Shown in pieces: positions 1-8,687 of a DNA stretch of 32,629 nucleotides. Origin of the DNA: Porphyromonas cangingivalis (GTDB taxonomy: Bacteria; Bacteroidota; Bacteroidia; Bacteroidales; Paludibacteraceae). The position numbers and the translations under genes are program-made. The notes beneath the pieces are model-generated. The model made no database searches. It was not told where the DNA came from and worked only from the letters and a program-made list of their open reading frames with translations. The stretch's first letter is position 1. Every line of letters starts with the position of its first letter. The stretch spans positions 1 through 32,629 of the forward strand of contig CAMDNO010000028.1 in assembly GCA_945902955.1 (NCBI GenBank), read 5' to 3'.

Positions 1-299
1 CTTGTAGCGGCACCAGTACCTATCGAAGAAACTGTAAAAAGAAATGCAGACAACAACAAGGGCCATTTCCGACCAAATTTATCGCTTACCACACCCGAAA
101 CTACTGCGCCAATAACGCAACCGATTAATGCCGAACTCATAGCCCATGCCTGCAAATTGGCCGAATTAGCTATATCAAAAAAACGTTCATAAAAGGGCTT
201 GGCACCACCTATTACAACCCAGTCGTAGCCAAAAAGCAAACCACCCATGGCCGAAACCATCGAAATTCCTAAAATGTAAGACTTATTGAATTTTTTCAT
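1..299 (-). CDS. MFS sugar porter, N-terminal part (runs off the window)
   Basis: The reverse strand reads open from an ATG at 299 to the window edge (99 codons). The visible protein starts MKKFNKSYILGISMVSAMGG, then shows the sugar-porter hallmark GGLLFGYD in helix 1 (residues 19-26) and the cytoplasmic loop 2-3 signature SDKFGRKWPL near residue 73, with helices 1-3 visible. Members of this family are inner-membrane sugar:proton symporters or facilitators of about 450-500 residues, so roughly four fifths is missing. It is divergent from the AraC regulator at 457 with a 157-bp shared intergenic region, the usual arrangement for a regulator controlling an uptake gene. Substrate cannot be told from this fragment; the neighbouring fucosidase suggests a deoxyhexose or hexose, but that is inference only. 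Confidence 0.85.
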   Translation of the reverse strand, partial: MKKFNKSYILGISMVSAMGGLLFGYDWVVIGGAKPFYERFFDIANSANLQAWAMSSALIGCVIGAVVSGVVSDKFGRKWPLLLSAFLFTVSSIGTGAAT

Positions 300-420
300 C
301 GAAATTATCTTTTGAATTAACGATGCAAAGTAAAGCTTTATTTTCAATCATTTTTATAGAACATCTCACTTTTTATATGGATTATTTTACGATAATCGAC
401 TATTGATTTAAAAAATTTAT

Positions 421-428
421 TACTTTTG
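421..428 (+). promoter_or_regulatory. Bacteroides-type -7 box for the AraC gene
   Basis: TACTTTTG fits TAnnTTTG and lies 28 bp before the ATG at 457. No good -33 TTTG is seen at the normal distance (a TTG at 403-405 is only 15 bp upstream), which could mean activator dependence. A short perfect palindrome, CGATAATCG at 390-398, lies between this box and the divergent MFS gene and may be an operator. Confidence 0.45.
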
Positions 429-456
429 GATTATTAAATGAGATACAATAACAACA

Positions 457-1347
457 ATGGCACAAATTAAAAGCGGTTTTACAGGCGAGCGAGCGGTAAT
501 TTTACCCGCACCAATCGTTGAGGACCTCAAGAATGATAGCTTGGGAAGTTTATTGCACATTACCGATATTGGTTATTATCCAAAAGCCGAATTTCATTTC
601 AGAAAAAGAACAAAAGAAGAGGCAAAGCAATTTGTATTAATCTACTGCATTGAAGGTGCAGGCTGGTTCGAAATTGAGGGAGTTCGCCAGAAAGTAACTG
701 CTAATCAATTTTTTATACTTCCAAAAAACAAAGCTCACAGCTATGGATGCAATCCGAACAACTCATGGACAATCTATTGGATGCATTTTGATGGCGAGAA
801 AGCCGCTTTTTTCTCCGAAGGATTGGATAAACCAACACGAATTAGCCCCGAAAAAGACTCCCGAATTGAAGAGCGCATTCACCTTTTCGAAGAAATTTAT
901 TCGACACTAAAAAATGGATACAGCAAAAATAATTTAGATTATAGCATTTCCAGCTTGTTTCACTTTTTAGGTTCATTGAAGTTTTTGGGAGCTTACCGCG
1001 AAAGCATATTTGCCAATCAGAACCAACGGGATATTTCGGGTGATGCCATTCATTTTATGCGCGAAAACCTGCACAAAAAATTAAAGCTCAAAGATATAGC
1101 CGACTATATTGGATTTTCGGCTTCGCACTTCTCTTCCATATTTGTGACAAAAACAGGGTATTCTCCATTAAATTACCTTATTCAACTAAAAATTCAACAG
1201 GCTTGTCATTATCTGGATTTTTCGGATTTGAAAATAAATCAAATATCCTTGATGATTGGTTGGGATGACCCACTTTACTTTAGCCGAATTTTTACAAAAA
1301 CAATGGGCATTTCGCCCAGCGAATATCGTAAAAACAAGAAAGGATAA
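457..1347 (+). CDS. AraC-family transcriptional regulator with cupin sensor domain
   Basis: This 296-residue protein has the standard two-part layout. Residues about 35-150 form the AraC_binding cupin fold (for example FVLIYCIEGAGWFEIEG and FFILPKNKAHSYG), which in this family binds a sugar or other small ligand. Residues about 195-293 form the double helix-turn-helix, with a conserved second half (ISLMIGWDDPLYFSRIFTK, then GISPSEYRKNKK). There is no signal peptide or membrane segment, so it is a cytoplasmic one-component regulator. It is divergent from the MFS sugar transporter and is followed 168 bp later by the GH29 fucosidase on the same strand, so it probably controls one or both. Ligand and target are inferred from position only. 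The start at 457 lies in an A-rich leader with no Shine-Dalgarno, normal for Bacteroidota. Confidence 0.93.
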   Translation: MAQIKSGFTGERAVILPAPIVEDLKNDSLGSLLHITDIGYYPKAEFHFRKRTKEEAKQFVLIYCIEGAGWFEIEGVRQKVTANQFFILPKNKAHSYGCNPNNSWTIYWMHFDGEKAAFFSEGLDKPTRISPEKDSRIEERIHLFEEIYSTLKNGYSKNNLDYSISSLFHFLGSLKFLGAYRESIFANQNQRDISGDAIHFMRENLHKKLKLKDIADYIGFSASHFSSIFVTKTGYSPLNYLIQLKIQQACHYLDFSDLKINQISLMIGWDDPLYFSRIFTKTMGISPSEYRKNKKG

Positions 1348-1468
1348 TATAGCAACTCCCATTCAAAATAAGATCAAGAATAAGTTGAAGAATATTTCAA
1401 AAAGGCTTATTATTTGACCATTTGAAAAAATAATGCAAATTTACCTTTTTTAAATAATGAGTTATACT

Positions 1469-1476
1469 TATCTTTG
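1469..1476 (+). promoter_or_regulatory. -7 box for the fucosidase gene
   Basis: TATCTTTG matches TAnnTTTG and lies 39 bp before the GH29 start. No clear -33 TTTG is present 19-21 bp upstream; the region is T-rich. An imperfect inverted repeat (GCTTATTATTT / AAAAATAATGC, about 1408-1440) lies just upstream and could be a regulator site. Confidence 0.5.
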
Positions 1477-1515
1477 TGCTCCAAATTAATTTTATTTCTT
1501 TTTAAATCAATATAA

Positions 1516-3441
1516 ATGAAGATTTTACATGCCATTCGATTCGTAGCATTGTTGCTTTTTTGCCTTATTACAAGCGTTACTTCTGCTCAAAAAGTAGGTC
1601 TCACCGTACCTTCGAAAGTTGATTTTGAGGGTGAAACTCTTTTCCCTTGGATAGTTGTAGGCGATGCGGCTAATTTAACTACGGCAGTTGCAAAAAACGG
1701 AAAAAAAGCACTCGAAATTACATCGGGTAGCTCCGTTCAGAGTTTTATCACACTTACACCCAATTCAATCTATCAACTTTCGGTATGGTTAAAAACCAGT
1801 AGTGGTTCCGACGAAGTACAGGTGAACTTGTTGAGCTTGGCCGAAAACAATACCAGCACTGCAAGTGCCCTCACCAATTGGACTTTGGTAAAAAAAGAGT
1901 TTCGGGTGGGCGAAAATCAAAACAAAGGCATTATTGAATTCAAAAATCCTGAAAACAGTGCTAAAAACAAAGTTTGGGTCGACGATTTGCAGCTGGAACG
2001 TGTGGGTGATTATACGCCTGTTAAATCAACGGGAATTAAAGCCTTTCCGGCTCGCAAACAAGTAGTTGACCAAGGCATTGAAACTCAATCGAATGAAAAA
2101 ATGGCTTGGTTGCTCGATGCAAAATTCGGGATGTTTATTCATTGGGGAATTTACGCTGCTCATGCCAAAGGCGAATGGGTAATGTACAATTCGGCTATAT
2201 CGGCCGACAAGTATAGAGCGTATGCCTACCCATCGGCTGGCGATAAGTATTTTTCGGCCAATAAATTTGACCCTGCTGCATGGGCAAAATTAGCCAAAGC
2301 TGCTGGCATGAAATACATGAATATGACCACCATGCATCACGATGGATATGCCCTTTTCGATAGTAAATACATGAATACCTTCACTTCGAAACAAACGCAT
2401 AACCGCGATTTTGTAAAAGAATACGTCGAAGCTTGTCGCGCTGAGGGCTTAAAAGTTGGATTGTATAAAACGCTTTTAAATTGGCGTTATCCGGGTTATT
2501 ACGATGTGTCTGGTACCGATTGCAAACCCAACCCCTTTGGCTTCAAAACCAATATTTCGAACAAAGAAAACGCCCGACTTATGAAAGAAGAATTGTACTG
2601 TCAGGTAAAAGAATTAATGACAAACTATGGTAAAATAGATCAGATTTTTTGGGATGGCGGATGGCTGGGTCAGCAGGGTAGCGATGCCGATGCTGCTTAT
2701 TTCTGGGAATCGGGCAAATACCTCCATGCCGATAATGCATGGCCTGTAAATCCATATTTTCAGGATACCGACCCAAAAACAGGGAAACCACTTGGATTGA
2801 TGGGAATTGTCAGAAAATACCAACCGGATATTATTGTAAATCCCCGATGTGGTTGGTATGGCGATATTAAAGCCGAAGAAGGCAATGCTGCCATTACAGG
2901 AGCGGTGCGCACGGAAGATATTTATGAAAAATGTATGTCGATAGCTCCAGCCTGGGGATATACAAAAGCCCACGAAGACAGCACAAAAGTAAAATCGACC
3001 GATGCCCTGAAACGCATGTTGGCCGATTGTGTCATCCGCAACATGGTGTATCTGCTTAATGTAGGCCCCGACCGACACGGACAAATTCCGATGGCGGTAC
3101 AAAACCGACTGCTCGATATGGGAAAATGGCTCGAAAAAGTGGGCGAGGCTGTGTATGGCACACGCGGAGGCCCCTGGAATCCAAAAGATGGACAGTATGG
3201 ATTTGCCTACAAAGGAAATACGATATACCTGTATTTGTTGAGCGATTTTGCCGGCACAACTTTTACCTTACCGGCAATAAACAAAGGACAAAAAGCCACA
3301 AAAGCATATCTTGTTTCGAGTAAAAAAACTGTAAAAATGAGTCAAAACAGTAAACGTGAGATTACACTTTCGGGCATAAATCGCGAGGACAAAACGGTTA
3401 CAATTATTGCTATAGAACTGAATAAGAATGTAATGAATTAA
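1516..3441 (+). CDS. Secreted alpha-L-fucosidase, GH29, with N-terminal carbohydrate-binding-like domain
   Basis: A 641-residue protein. Residues 1-24 are a signal peptide ending in SVTSAQ. Residues about 33-162 look like a CBM4/9-type beta-sandwich (begins DFEGETLFPWIVVGD, ends KVWVDDLQLERVG). The GH29 catalytic domain follows, from about 190 to 560: AKFGMFIHWGIYA, the MTTMHHDGYALFDS segment with paired histidines, and IDQIFWDGGW, whose Asp380 is the probable nucleophile. A short beta domain closes the protein. The family removes terminal alpha-L-fucose with retention of configuration. There is no lipobox and no type IX sorting tail, so the enzyme is probably periplasmic. The upstream AraC regulator and MFS transporter suggest a small fucoside-use cluster without SusC/SusD. 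The GH29 assignment is firm; the linkage cleaved is unknown. Confidence 0.95.
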   Translation: MKILHAIRFVALLLFCLITSVTSAQKVGLTVPSKVDFEGETLFPWIVVGDAANLTTAVAKNGKKALEITSGSSVQSFITLTPNSIYQLSVWLKTSSGSDEVQVNLLSLAENNTSTASALTNWTLVKKEFRVGENQNKGIIEFKNPENSAKNKVWVDDLQLERVGDYTPVKSTGIKAFPARKQVVDQGIETQSNEKMAWLLDAKFGMFIHWGIYAAHAKGEWVMYNSAISADKYRAYAYPSAGDKYFSANKFDPAAWAKLAKAAGMKYMNMTTMHHDGYALFDSKYMNTFTSKQTHNRDFVKEYVEACRAEGLKVGLYKTLLNWRYPGYYDVSGTDCKPNPFGFKTNISNKENARLMKEELYCQVKELMTNYGKIDQIFWDGGWLGQQGSDADAAYFWESGKYLHADNAWPVNPYFQDTDPKTGKPLGLMGIVRKYQPDIIVNPRCGWYGDIKAEEGNAAITGAVRTEDIYEKCMSIAPAWGYTKAHEDSTKVKSTDALKRMLADCVIRNMVYLLNVGPDRHGQIPMAVQNRLLDMGKWLEKVGEAVYGTRGGPWNPKDGQYGFAYKGNTIYLYLLSDFAGTTFTLPAINKGQKATKAYLVSSKKTVKMSQNSKREITLSGINREDKTVTIIAIELNKNVMN

Positions 3442-3560
3442 AAAAGCATCTTGTTATCCTGATAAAATAATATAAGTAAAATTTTCAGGCAGTTGGCACA
3501 TATCGTTCGGGCATGAAATAAGCAAAAACTCTTTCATTTTAAAATATAAAATTTTCTTTG

Positions 3561-3568
3561 TAGCTTTG
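3561..3568 (+). promoter_or_regulatory. -7 box for the Fic gene
   Basis: TAGCTTTG matches TAnnTTTG and lies about 21 bp before the TTG start at 3589, leaving a leader of only some 15-25 nucleotides. No clear -33 motif is seen. Confidence 0.45.
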
Positions 3569-3588
3569 AACCTTCGGAAAAAACTAAT

Positions 3589-4374
3589 TTGAAACGCGTG
3601 AAACTACAACTGATAAAAACAGATTTATTGCCTACTTACTTGGAAAAAATAAGTGGTATTGACCAAAAACTGAATGCGCTGCAAGAGGCTGAAATAAGCA
3701 CCGATACTTTTAGTTTTTATACCTCAGTTGCATCCGTTTTTTCGAGCAAAATAGAAGGCGAAAACATTGATCTTGATAGTTTTATAAAACATAAAACGAT
3801 GGGAGTGGTATTTCGATTCGACTATACAAAAAAAACCGATGACCTTTACGAGGCTTACCAATTTGCAAAGCTAAACGAATTAACACCAGTAAATATTCAA
3901 TCTGCCCATCGTTTACTAAGCAGAAATCTTGTAGCTGCCCACCAACAAGGAGAATTGCGCACAAACATCATGTATGTGGTTACCGACGAAGGTAAAATTG
4001 AATATGTGGCTACGTCGCCTTACGAGTTAAAAACTGAAATGGGCAAATGGTTTGCCGATTTGGCAACTTTGCTCGAAGCAGAACTTACTGCCGAAGCGGT
4101 TTTTTTCTTTGCTGCCATATTACATCTTACATTTGTAAAAATACACCCTTGGAATGATGGCAATGGGCGAAGTGCTCGCTTGATTGAAAAATGGTTTATT
4201 GCCAGCAAGTTGGGTGATAAAGCATGGTTACTACAAAGCGAAAAAAACTATTACCGCTTGCATGCCCATTATTACCAAAATCTACGTTTGCTTGGCTTGG
4301 AATACGAAACCTTAGTTTACTCCAGCGCATTGCCTTTTCTATTAATGCTCCCTAAATGTTTGGAAAAAGAATAA
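3589..4374 (+). CDS. Fic-domain protein (predicted AMP transferase, class II self-inhibited)
   Basis: A 261-residue cytoplasmic protein. The Fic core motif is HPWNDGNGRSAR at residues 186-197 (catalytic His186; Trp replaces the usual Phe). Upstream, SSKIEG at residues 52-57 fits the inhibitory helix signature [S/T]xxxE[G/N], with Glu56 as the residue expected to block the ATP gamma-phosphate. This places it in class II, where the inhibitor is N-terminal in the same chain and no separate antitoxin is needed. Fic enzymes usually transfer AMP from ATP to Ser, Thr or Tyr of a target protein; the target is unknown. The only start that keeps the whole domain is TTG at 3589 or GTG at 3598; no ATG is available upstream, so translation may be weak. 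It appears to be a single-gene unit with its own promoter. Confidence 0.9.
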   Translation: MKRVKLQLIKTDLLPTYLEKISGIDQKLNALQEAEISTDTFSFYTSVASVFSSKIEGENIDLDSFIKHKTMGVVFRFDYTKKTDDLYEAYQFAKLNELTPVNIQSAHRLLSRNLVAAHQQGELRTNIMYVVTDEGKIEYVATSPYELKTEMGKWFADLATLLEAELTAEAVFFFAAILHLTFVKIHPWNDGNGRSARLIEKWFIASKLGDKAWLLQSEKNYYRLHAHYYQNLRLLGLEYETLVYSSALPFLLMLPKCLEKE

Positions 4375-4566
4375 AAAATCAGGTATTTTGCATGGCATCA
4401 AAAAATTTTGAATTAGATTCAAACTTTCCGACAAAGCGAAAAAAAGGGAAAAAAAGGGAAAATGAATAGGCCGGATATGGAAAATCAGTAATCATTTTGA
4501 CACAATTATTGCAAATAAATCAAAAATATGTTTAGCAATACGAAAGGAAATATGATTTATTTTGTG

Positions 4567-4574
4567 TAATTTTG
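4567..4574 (+). promoter_or_regulatory. -7 box for the tandem TPR regulator pair
   Basis: TAATTTTG matches TAnnTTTG, 68 bp before the ATG at 4643. The stretch 4375-4642 holds no gene: a purine-rich tract with two copies of GAAAAAAAGGG around 4438-4460, then AT-rich DNA and this promoter. The 45-bp gap between the two TPR genes shows no second promoter, so one transcript probably carries both. Confidence 0.45.
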
Positions 4575-4642
4575 TACCTTCTAAAAAATAATGATATTTT
4601 TGAATCTAAAAATGCTGAAATTTTAAATTCCGCCCTACTTTT

Positions 4643-6469
4643 ATGACTAAGTATTTGAAAATCTGTTTACTATTTTTTGTAATTAGTAGTTTTAATGCAC
4701 TTACTGCACAGTATACAAAAAAACTCGACAGCCTCGAAAACTGTTTGAGAAATCATAAAGCTCAAGATACAAGCAAGATATTATTGCTCAATAAAATTGT
4801 ATCGACCATCGACCTCAACGACATCGAAAAAGCTAAAACCTACGCCTTAGAAGCTCTCGCACTTGCTAACCAACTAAAGCACCCTAAATTTCAAGCCAAA
4901 ACAATGATTAACCTTGCTATGGTTGAATCGCAATTAGGACACTACGAAACATCACTTAATTCATACAAAGATGCATTAAAAATAGCAGAAGAACTGAACG
5001 ACAATGCACTGAAATCGAGCTGCTACAGTGGGATAGGTAGAATATATGTGTTTCAGGGAAATTATCCATTGGCACTTGAGTACTTTCATAAGGGCTTGAA
5101 AATAAGCGAACTTCGAAAAAACAAAGCTACTATTGCAAATGCGCAAAATAATATTGGCAGCATCTATCTGTTGACAAATGATTTCCCAAAAGCATTGGAG
5201 TATTACGAAAAAACCTTGAAATACGCCATAGAGATTAACCGGAAAGACAGAATTGCCACAGCCTACGGCAATATTGGTTCGGTTTATAAAAAAATGAATG
5301 ATTTGCGGTCGCTGGAGTATTTTCGAAAAGCGCTGGAGATAAGCGAAGAAGTTGGCGAACACCAGACTACAATAAGCGTATACATTTATTTGGGCGACGT
5401 ATATTTGTATCAAGGCTATTTAGACAAAGCATTAAAAAGCTATAACAAGGCCTTGAAACTAAGCGAAGAAACAAAATGGATGCGCCCTGTATGCGAAATT
5501 TACAATAAAAGAGGATCCGTATTTTTAAAACAAAAACAATATGGCGATGCTTTAAAAAACACACTGAAAGCGCTGGACTACGCCAACGAACTGAATTTGA
5601 TGGATTCGAAAAACGACATTCACAAACAACTATCTGAAATATATGCACTTACCAACGACAGCTCCAAAGCTTATTTGCATCATAAATTATTTACTCAAAT
5701 AAACGACAGCGTTTACAATACTAAAAACACGAAACGAATTGCAGAACTCGAATACAATTATAAATTTGAGAAAGAAAAACATGCCTTGGAACTCAAGCAA
5801 CAGAAAAAAGACACGGTACAGTCGGCAATAATGATTTCGCTGGTGATAATAATATTTTTCTTGACGCTGTTTGCCCTTTATGTTTATCGTTCGTTGCGTG
5901 CAAAACGCCTAACGAACCGTTTGTTAACTGAACAGAACACAAAAATTGAAAAACTAAATGGCGAATATTTGACTTTAAATAAAGAATACTTAGAACTAAA
6001 CGAGCAACTAAAAATTTCGAACGACCGCATCAACAAAGAGTTGGAACTAAATCAAAAATCGATGACAGCAGCCACCTTAAAACTTATTCAGAATGCCGAG
6101 CGCGATGCACTTACCATACAGCGCTTGCAGCGAATAGAAATGCACACCGTGAATGATGGTAAACAGGAAATCAGTTCGCTTGTATCGGATTATCGTCGAG
6201 CGGCTTACAATTCCAATTGGGAAGAGTTTGAAATTCTGTTTGAAAAAGTACATGGTTCGTTTTACGAAAAAATAAATAGTTCTTATCCTATCCTTACTAC
6301 CAACGAAAGAAAAATGTGTGCATTTTTAAAACTAAATATGAGTAACAAAGACATTGCAAATATCACTTTTCAGTCGGAAGAAGCTTTAAAAAAAGCACGA
6401 TTACGCTTGCGCCAGAAACTTCAGCTCGATCGTGAAACAAATTTAACTTCGTTTATGCAAGCATTTTAA
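4643..6469 (+). CDS. Membrane TPR regulator with LuxR-like C-terminal DNA-binding domain (copy 1)
   Basis: A 608-residue protein. Residues 1-22 are a signal peptide (ending FNALTAQ). About seven tetratricopeptide repeats fill residues 60-345 (for example YSGIGRIYVFQGNYPLALEY and NNIGSIYLLTNDFPKALEYY). A membrane segment lies at about 395-416 (SLVIIIFFLTLFALYVY), then a heptad-rich coiled coil (430-500) and a C-terminal helix-turn-helix (about 550-600, containing LTTNERKMCAFLKLNMSNKD) resembling the LuxR/GerE fold. Predicted topology puts the TPRs in the periplasm and the DNA-binding end in the cytoplasm, so a signal could pass directly to DNA without a kinase. No histidine kinase or receiver domain is present. 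It is a tandem paralog of the gene at 6515. The ligand or partner sensed by the TPRs is unknown. Confidence 0.88.
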   Translation: MTKYLKICLLFFVISSFNALTAQYTKKLDSLENCLRNHKAQDTSKILLLNKIVSTIDLNDIEKAKTYALEALALANQLKHPKFQAKTMINLAMVESQLGHYETSLNSYKDALKIAEELNDNALKSSCYSGIGRIYVFQGNYPLALEYFHKGLKISELRKNKATIANAQNNIGSIYLLTNDFPKALEYYEKTLKYAIEINRKDRIATAYGNIGSVYKKMNDLRSLEYFRKALEISEEVGEHQTTISVYIYLGDVYLYQGYLDKALKSYNKALKLSEETKWMRPVCEIYNKRGSVFLKQKQYGDALKNTLKALDYANELNLMDSKNDIHKQLSEIYALTNDSSKAYLHHKLFTQINDSVYNTKNTKRIAELEYNYKFEKEKHALELKQQKKDTVQSAIMISLVIIIFFLTLFALYVYRSLRAKRLTNRLLTEQNTKIEKLNGEYLTLNKEYLELNEQLKISNDRINKELELNQKSMTAATLKLIQNAERDALTIQRLQRIEMHTVNDGKQEISSLVSDYRRAAYNSNWEEFEILFEKVHGSFYEKINSSYPILTTNERKMCAFLKLNMSNKDIANITFQSEEALKKARLRLRQKLQLDRETNLTSFMQAF

Positions 6470-6514
6470 ATAAAACATTGATAGCGAGTTACCAATTCCA
6501 CAAAAAACAATTAC

Positions 6515-8566
6515 ATGTACAAACTACTCCCCTTAACCCTTTGTCTGATTTTTCTTCTATTTGCCCCCCTTACAAAATCGCAAGATAAAATAAAAGTGGA
6601 CAGTCTGGAAAATCTTCTGAAATTACAACATGACGATGACTCAACGAAGGTGGATTTATTGTCAGAAATTGCGTTTGAACTACGTGGAGCCGACAATAAT
6701 AAAGCCCTAAAATACTCCAGATTGGCGATAGATTTGGCTGAAAAATTAAATTACAAAAAAGGTTTAGCAAAAAGCTACAGTGCTTTTGGGTGGGCAAATC
6801 AAACTGAAAATATGAATTTGGCCATTGAAAGCATTACTAAAGGCTTAAAAATTGCCGAAAGTATCAATTCAAATTCCGATATAGCCAGTATAAGTTCTTT
6901 GCTTGCAACCCTTTACATCGGAAAAGATAGAAACGAAGCACTCAGGCTCCAACTTCACGCTATTAGTCTGGCCGAAAAGGCAAACGACAAAAAAGATATT
7001 GCCAAATTTATGACCCGATTAGGCATATTCTACATGCGTACCAACGCGTACGATAAGTCGATTTCAACTTTTCAAAAAGCCTTGGAAATGGCTGAAAAAA
7101 CGGGAGATGTACCCTCGGCGTCTAAGTGCATTCAATTGTTAGGACTTGTTTATAATTTACAAGGAAAATATCCGCTTTCGTTGGAGTATTATCTGAAGTA
7201 TTTATTACTAGTAGAAAACAATAACAACCGGTTGGATTTACTTACGGCATTGAGCGATATTGGTGTTCTTTATTCGAATATACAAGATTATGAAAAATCA
7301 GAGTATTATCACAAAAGAGCACTGAAAATCGCCTTTGAATTGAAAGACAAAAAAAAGATATTTATGTGTTACAATAACATTGGAAATAGGTATGGTAAAA
7401 CCAACGACCCAAGAGAAATTGAATACAAAGAAAAAGCATTAAAAATAGCTAAAGAACTAAATGACAGCACATTTATGGCATATAGTTCGCGAAACTTAGC
7501 GCCACTTTATGTAAAACAAGGGAAAATAGATTTGGGGTTGCTGCATTATCAAAAAGCATTAAAAATAAGCAATAACAAACTTGCTAACGCTGGCGTATTT
7601 TTAGAAATTGGGAATGCCTATTTTATACAAAAACAATATGCCGACGCACTAAAATATACCCTTAAAGCATTGGACTTAGCCAATAAAATGGCTATTCTGA
7701 ATTTAAAAGTAGATATTCACAAGCAACTGTCCGAAATATATGCTGCTACCAACGATAGCTCAAAAGCCTATTTGCATCAAAAATTATTTTCGCAAATAAA
7801 CGACAGTGTTCGCAATGATAAAAACACAAAACGAATTGCCGAACTTGAATATAACTATAAATTGGAGAAAGAAAAACATACCATAGAGCTCAAGCAACAG
7901 AAAAAAGATACCGAACAAGCTGCCATTATGATTTCGTTGCTGATAATAATATTGTTCTTGTCGCTGTTTGCCTTGTATATTTATCGTTCGCTGCGCGAAA
8001 AACGCCAAACCAACCATTTATTGACAGAGCAAAACACCCGAATTGAAAAACTAAATGCCGAGTATTTGATGCTTAACAAAGAATACTTAGTATTAAACGA
8101 ACAACTAAGACTTTCGAACGAACGTATAAACAAGGAGCTGGAACTAAATCAAAAATCGATGACAGCTGCCACTTTAAAACTCATTCAGAATGCCGAACGC
8201 GATGCACTTACAATACAACGCTTGCAGAAAATTGAATTGCACACTGTGAATGATGGGAAACAGGAACTCAACTCGCTTGTTTCGGATTACCGACGATCGG
8301 CTTACAATTCCAATTGGGAACAGTTTGAAATTCTGTTCGAAAAAGTACATGGTTCGTTTTACGAAAAAATAAATAACTCCTACCCTATCCTTACTGCCAA
8401 CGAAAGAAAGATGTGTGCATTTTTAAAACTAAATATGAGTAACAAAGACATTGCAAACATCACTTTTCAGTCCGAAGAGGCATTAAAAAAAGCAAGATTA
8501 CGTCTGCGTCAAAAACTTCAGCTCGAACGGGAGACAAACCTAACTTCCTTTATGCAAGCAATTTAG
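6515..8566 (+). CDS. Membrane TPR regulator with LuxR-like C-terminal DNA-binding domain (copy 2)
   Basis: A 683-residue tandem paralog of the preceding gene, 45 bp downstream. Layout is the same: signal peptide (1-22, ending PLTKSQ), eight or nine TPRs to about residue 420, a membrane segment at about 470-491, a coiled coil and the LuxR-like end (about 625-675). From the last TPR onward the two proteins are almost identical: over the final 150 residues I count only about a dozen, mostly conservative, replacements (R/K, M/L, S/N, D/E). The TPR halves differ in length and are much less alike. The pair thus keeps one membrane and DNA-binding output while the sensing half has diverged or been replaced. 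Both probably recognise the same DNA site. Confidence 0.88.
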   Translation: MYKLLPLTLCLIFLLFAPLTKSQDKIKVDSLENLLKLQHDDDSTKVDLLSEIAFELRGADNNKALKYSRLAIDLAEKLNYKKGLAKSYSAFGWANQTENMNLAIESITKGLKIAESINSNSDIASISSLLATLYIGKDRNEALRLQLHAISLAEKANDKKDIAKFMTRLGIFYMRTNAYDKSISTFQKALEMAEKTGDVPSASKCIQLLGLVYNLQGKYPLSLEYYLKYLLLVENNNNRLDLLTALSDIGVLYSNIQDYEKSEYYHKRALKIAFELKDKKKIFMCYNNIGNRYGKTNDPREIEYKEKALKIAKELNDSTFMAYSSRNLAPLYVKQGKIDLGLLHYQKALKISNNKLANAGVFLEIGNAYFIQKQYADALKYTLKALDLANKMAILNLKVDIHKQLSEIYAATNDSSKAYLHQKLFSQINDSVRNDKNTKRIAELEYNYKLEKEKHTIELKQQKKDTEQAAIMISLLIIILFLSLFALYIYRSLREKRQTNHLLTEQNTRIEKLNAEYLMLNKEYLVLNEQLRLSNERINKELELNQKSMTAATLKLIQNAERDALTIQRLQKIELHTVNDGKQELNSLVSDYRRSAYNSNWEQFEILFEKVHGSFYEKINNSYPILTANERKMCAFLKLNMSNKDIANITFQSEEALKKARLRLRQKLQLERETNLTSFMQAI

Positions 8567-8608
8567 AAATTATTTTTCTCGCTGTCTACTTTTTGTCCCC
8601 CCTGTTTT

Positions 8609-8641
8609 TTTGGTTTTATCACCGTATGGAATGTACTTTTG
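8609..8641 (+). promoter_or_regulatory. Promoter of the orphan sorting-domain gene
   Basis: TTTG at 8609-8612, a 21-bp spacer, then TACTTTTG at 8634-8641 give a complete -33/-7 pair of Bacteroides type, 46 bp before the ATG at 8688. This shows the small gene has its own transcription signal and is not simply the tail of the TPR operon. Confidence 0.6.
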
Positions 8642-8687
8642 TGCCAAGATTATTGATTGAAAAAAACGATTCTAATCAGCATAAAAA

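Noticed and set aside
390-398. CGATAATCG palindrome as an AraC operator
   Set aside because: AraC-type regulators usually bind direct repeats of about 17 bp, and a 9-bp palindrome is short enough to occur by chance; kept only as a remark.
1371-1420. Possible terminator between the AraC and GH29 genes
   Set aside because: AATAAG/CTTATT and TTGAA/TTCAA can pair only with a large bulge, and there is no T run directly after the stem.
2614-3102. Long open frames opposite the fucosidase (2579-3259)
   Set aside because: They lie wholly within the strongly supported GH29 coding region on the other strand, show no family features and have no promoter; they are by-products of codon use.
4438-4461. 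Short purine tract with two GAAAAAAAGGG copies
   Set aside because: Only two imperfect units and no link to a promoter box or start; probably simple-sequence drift, though slippage is possible.
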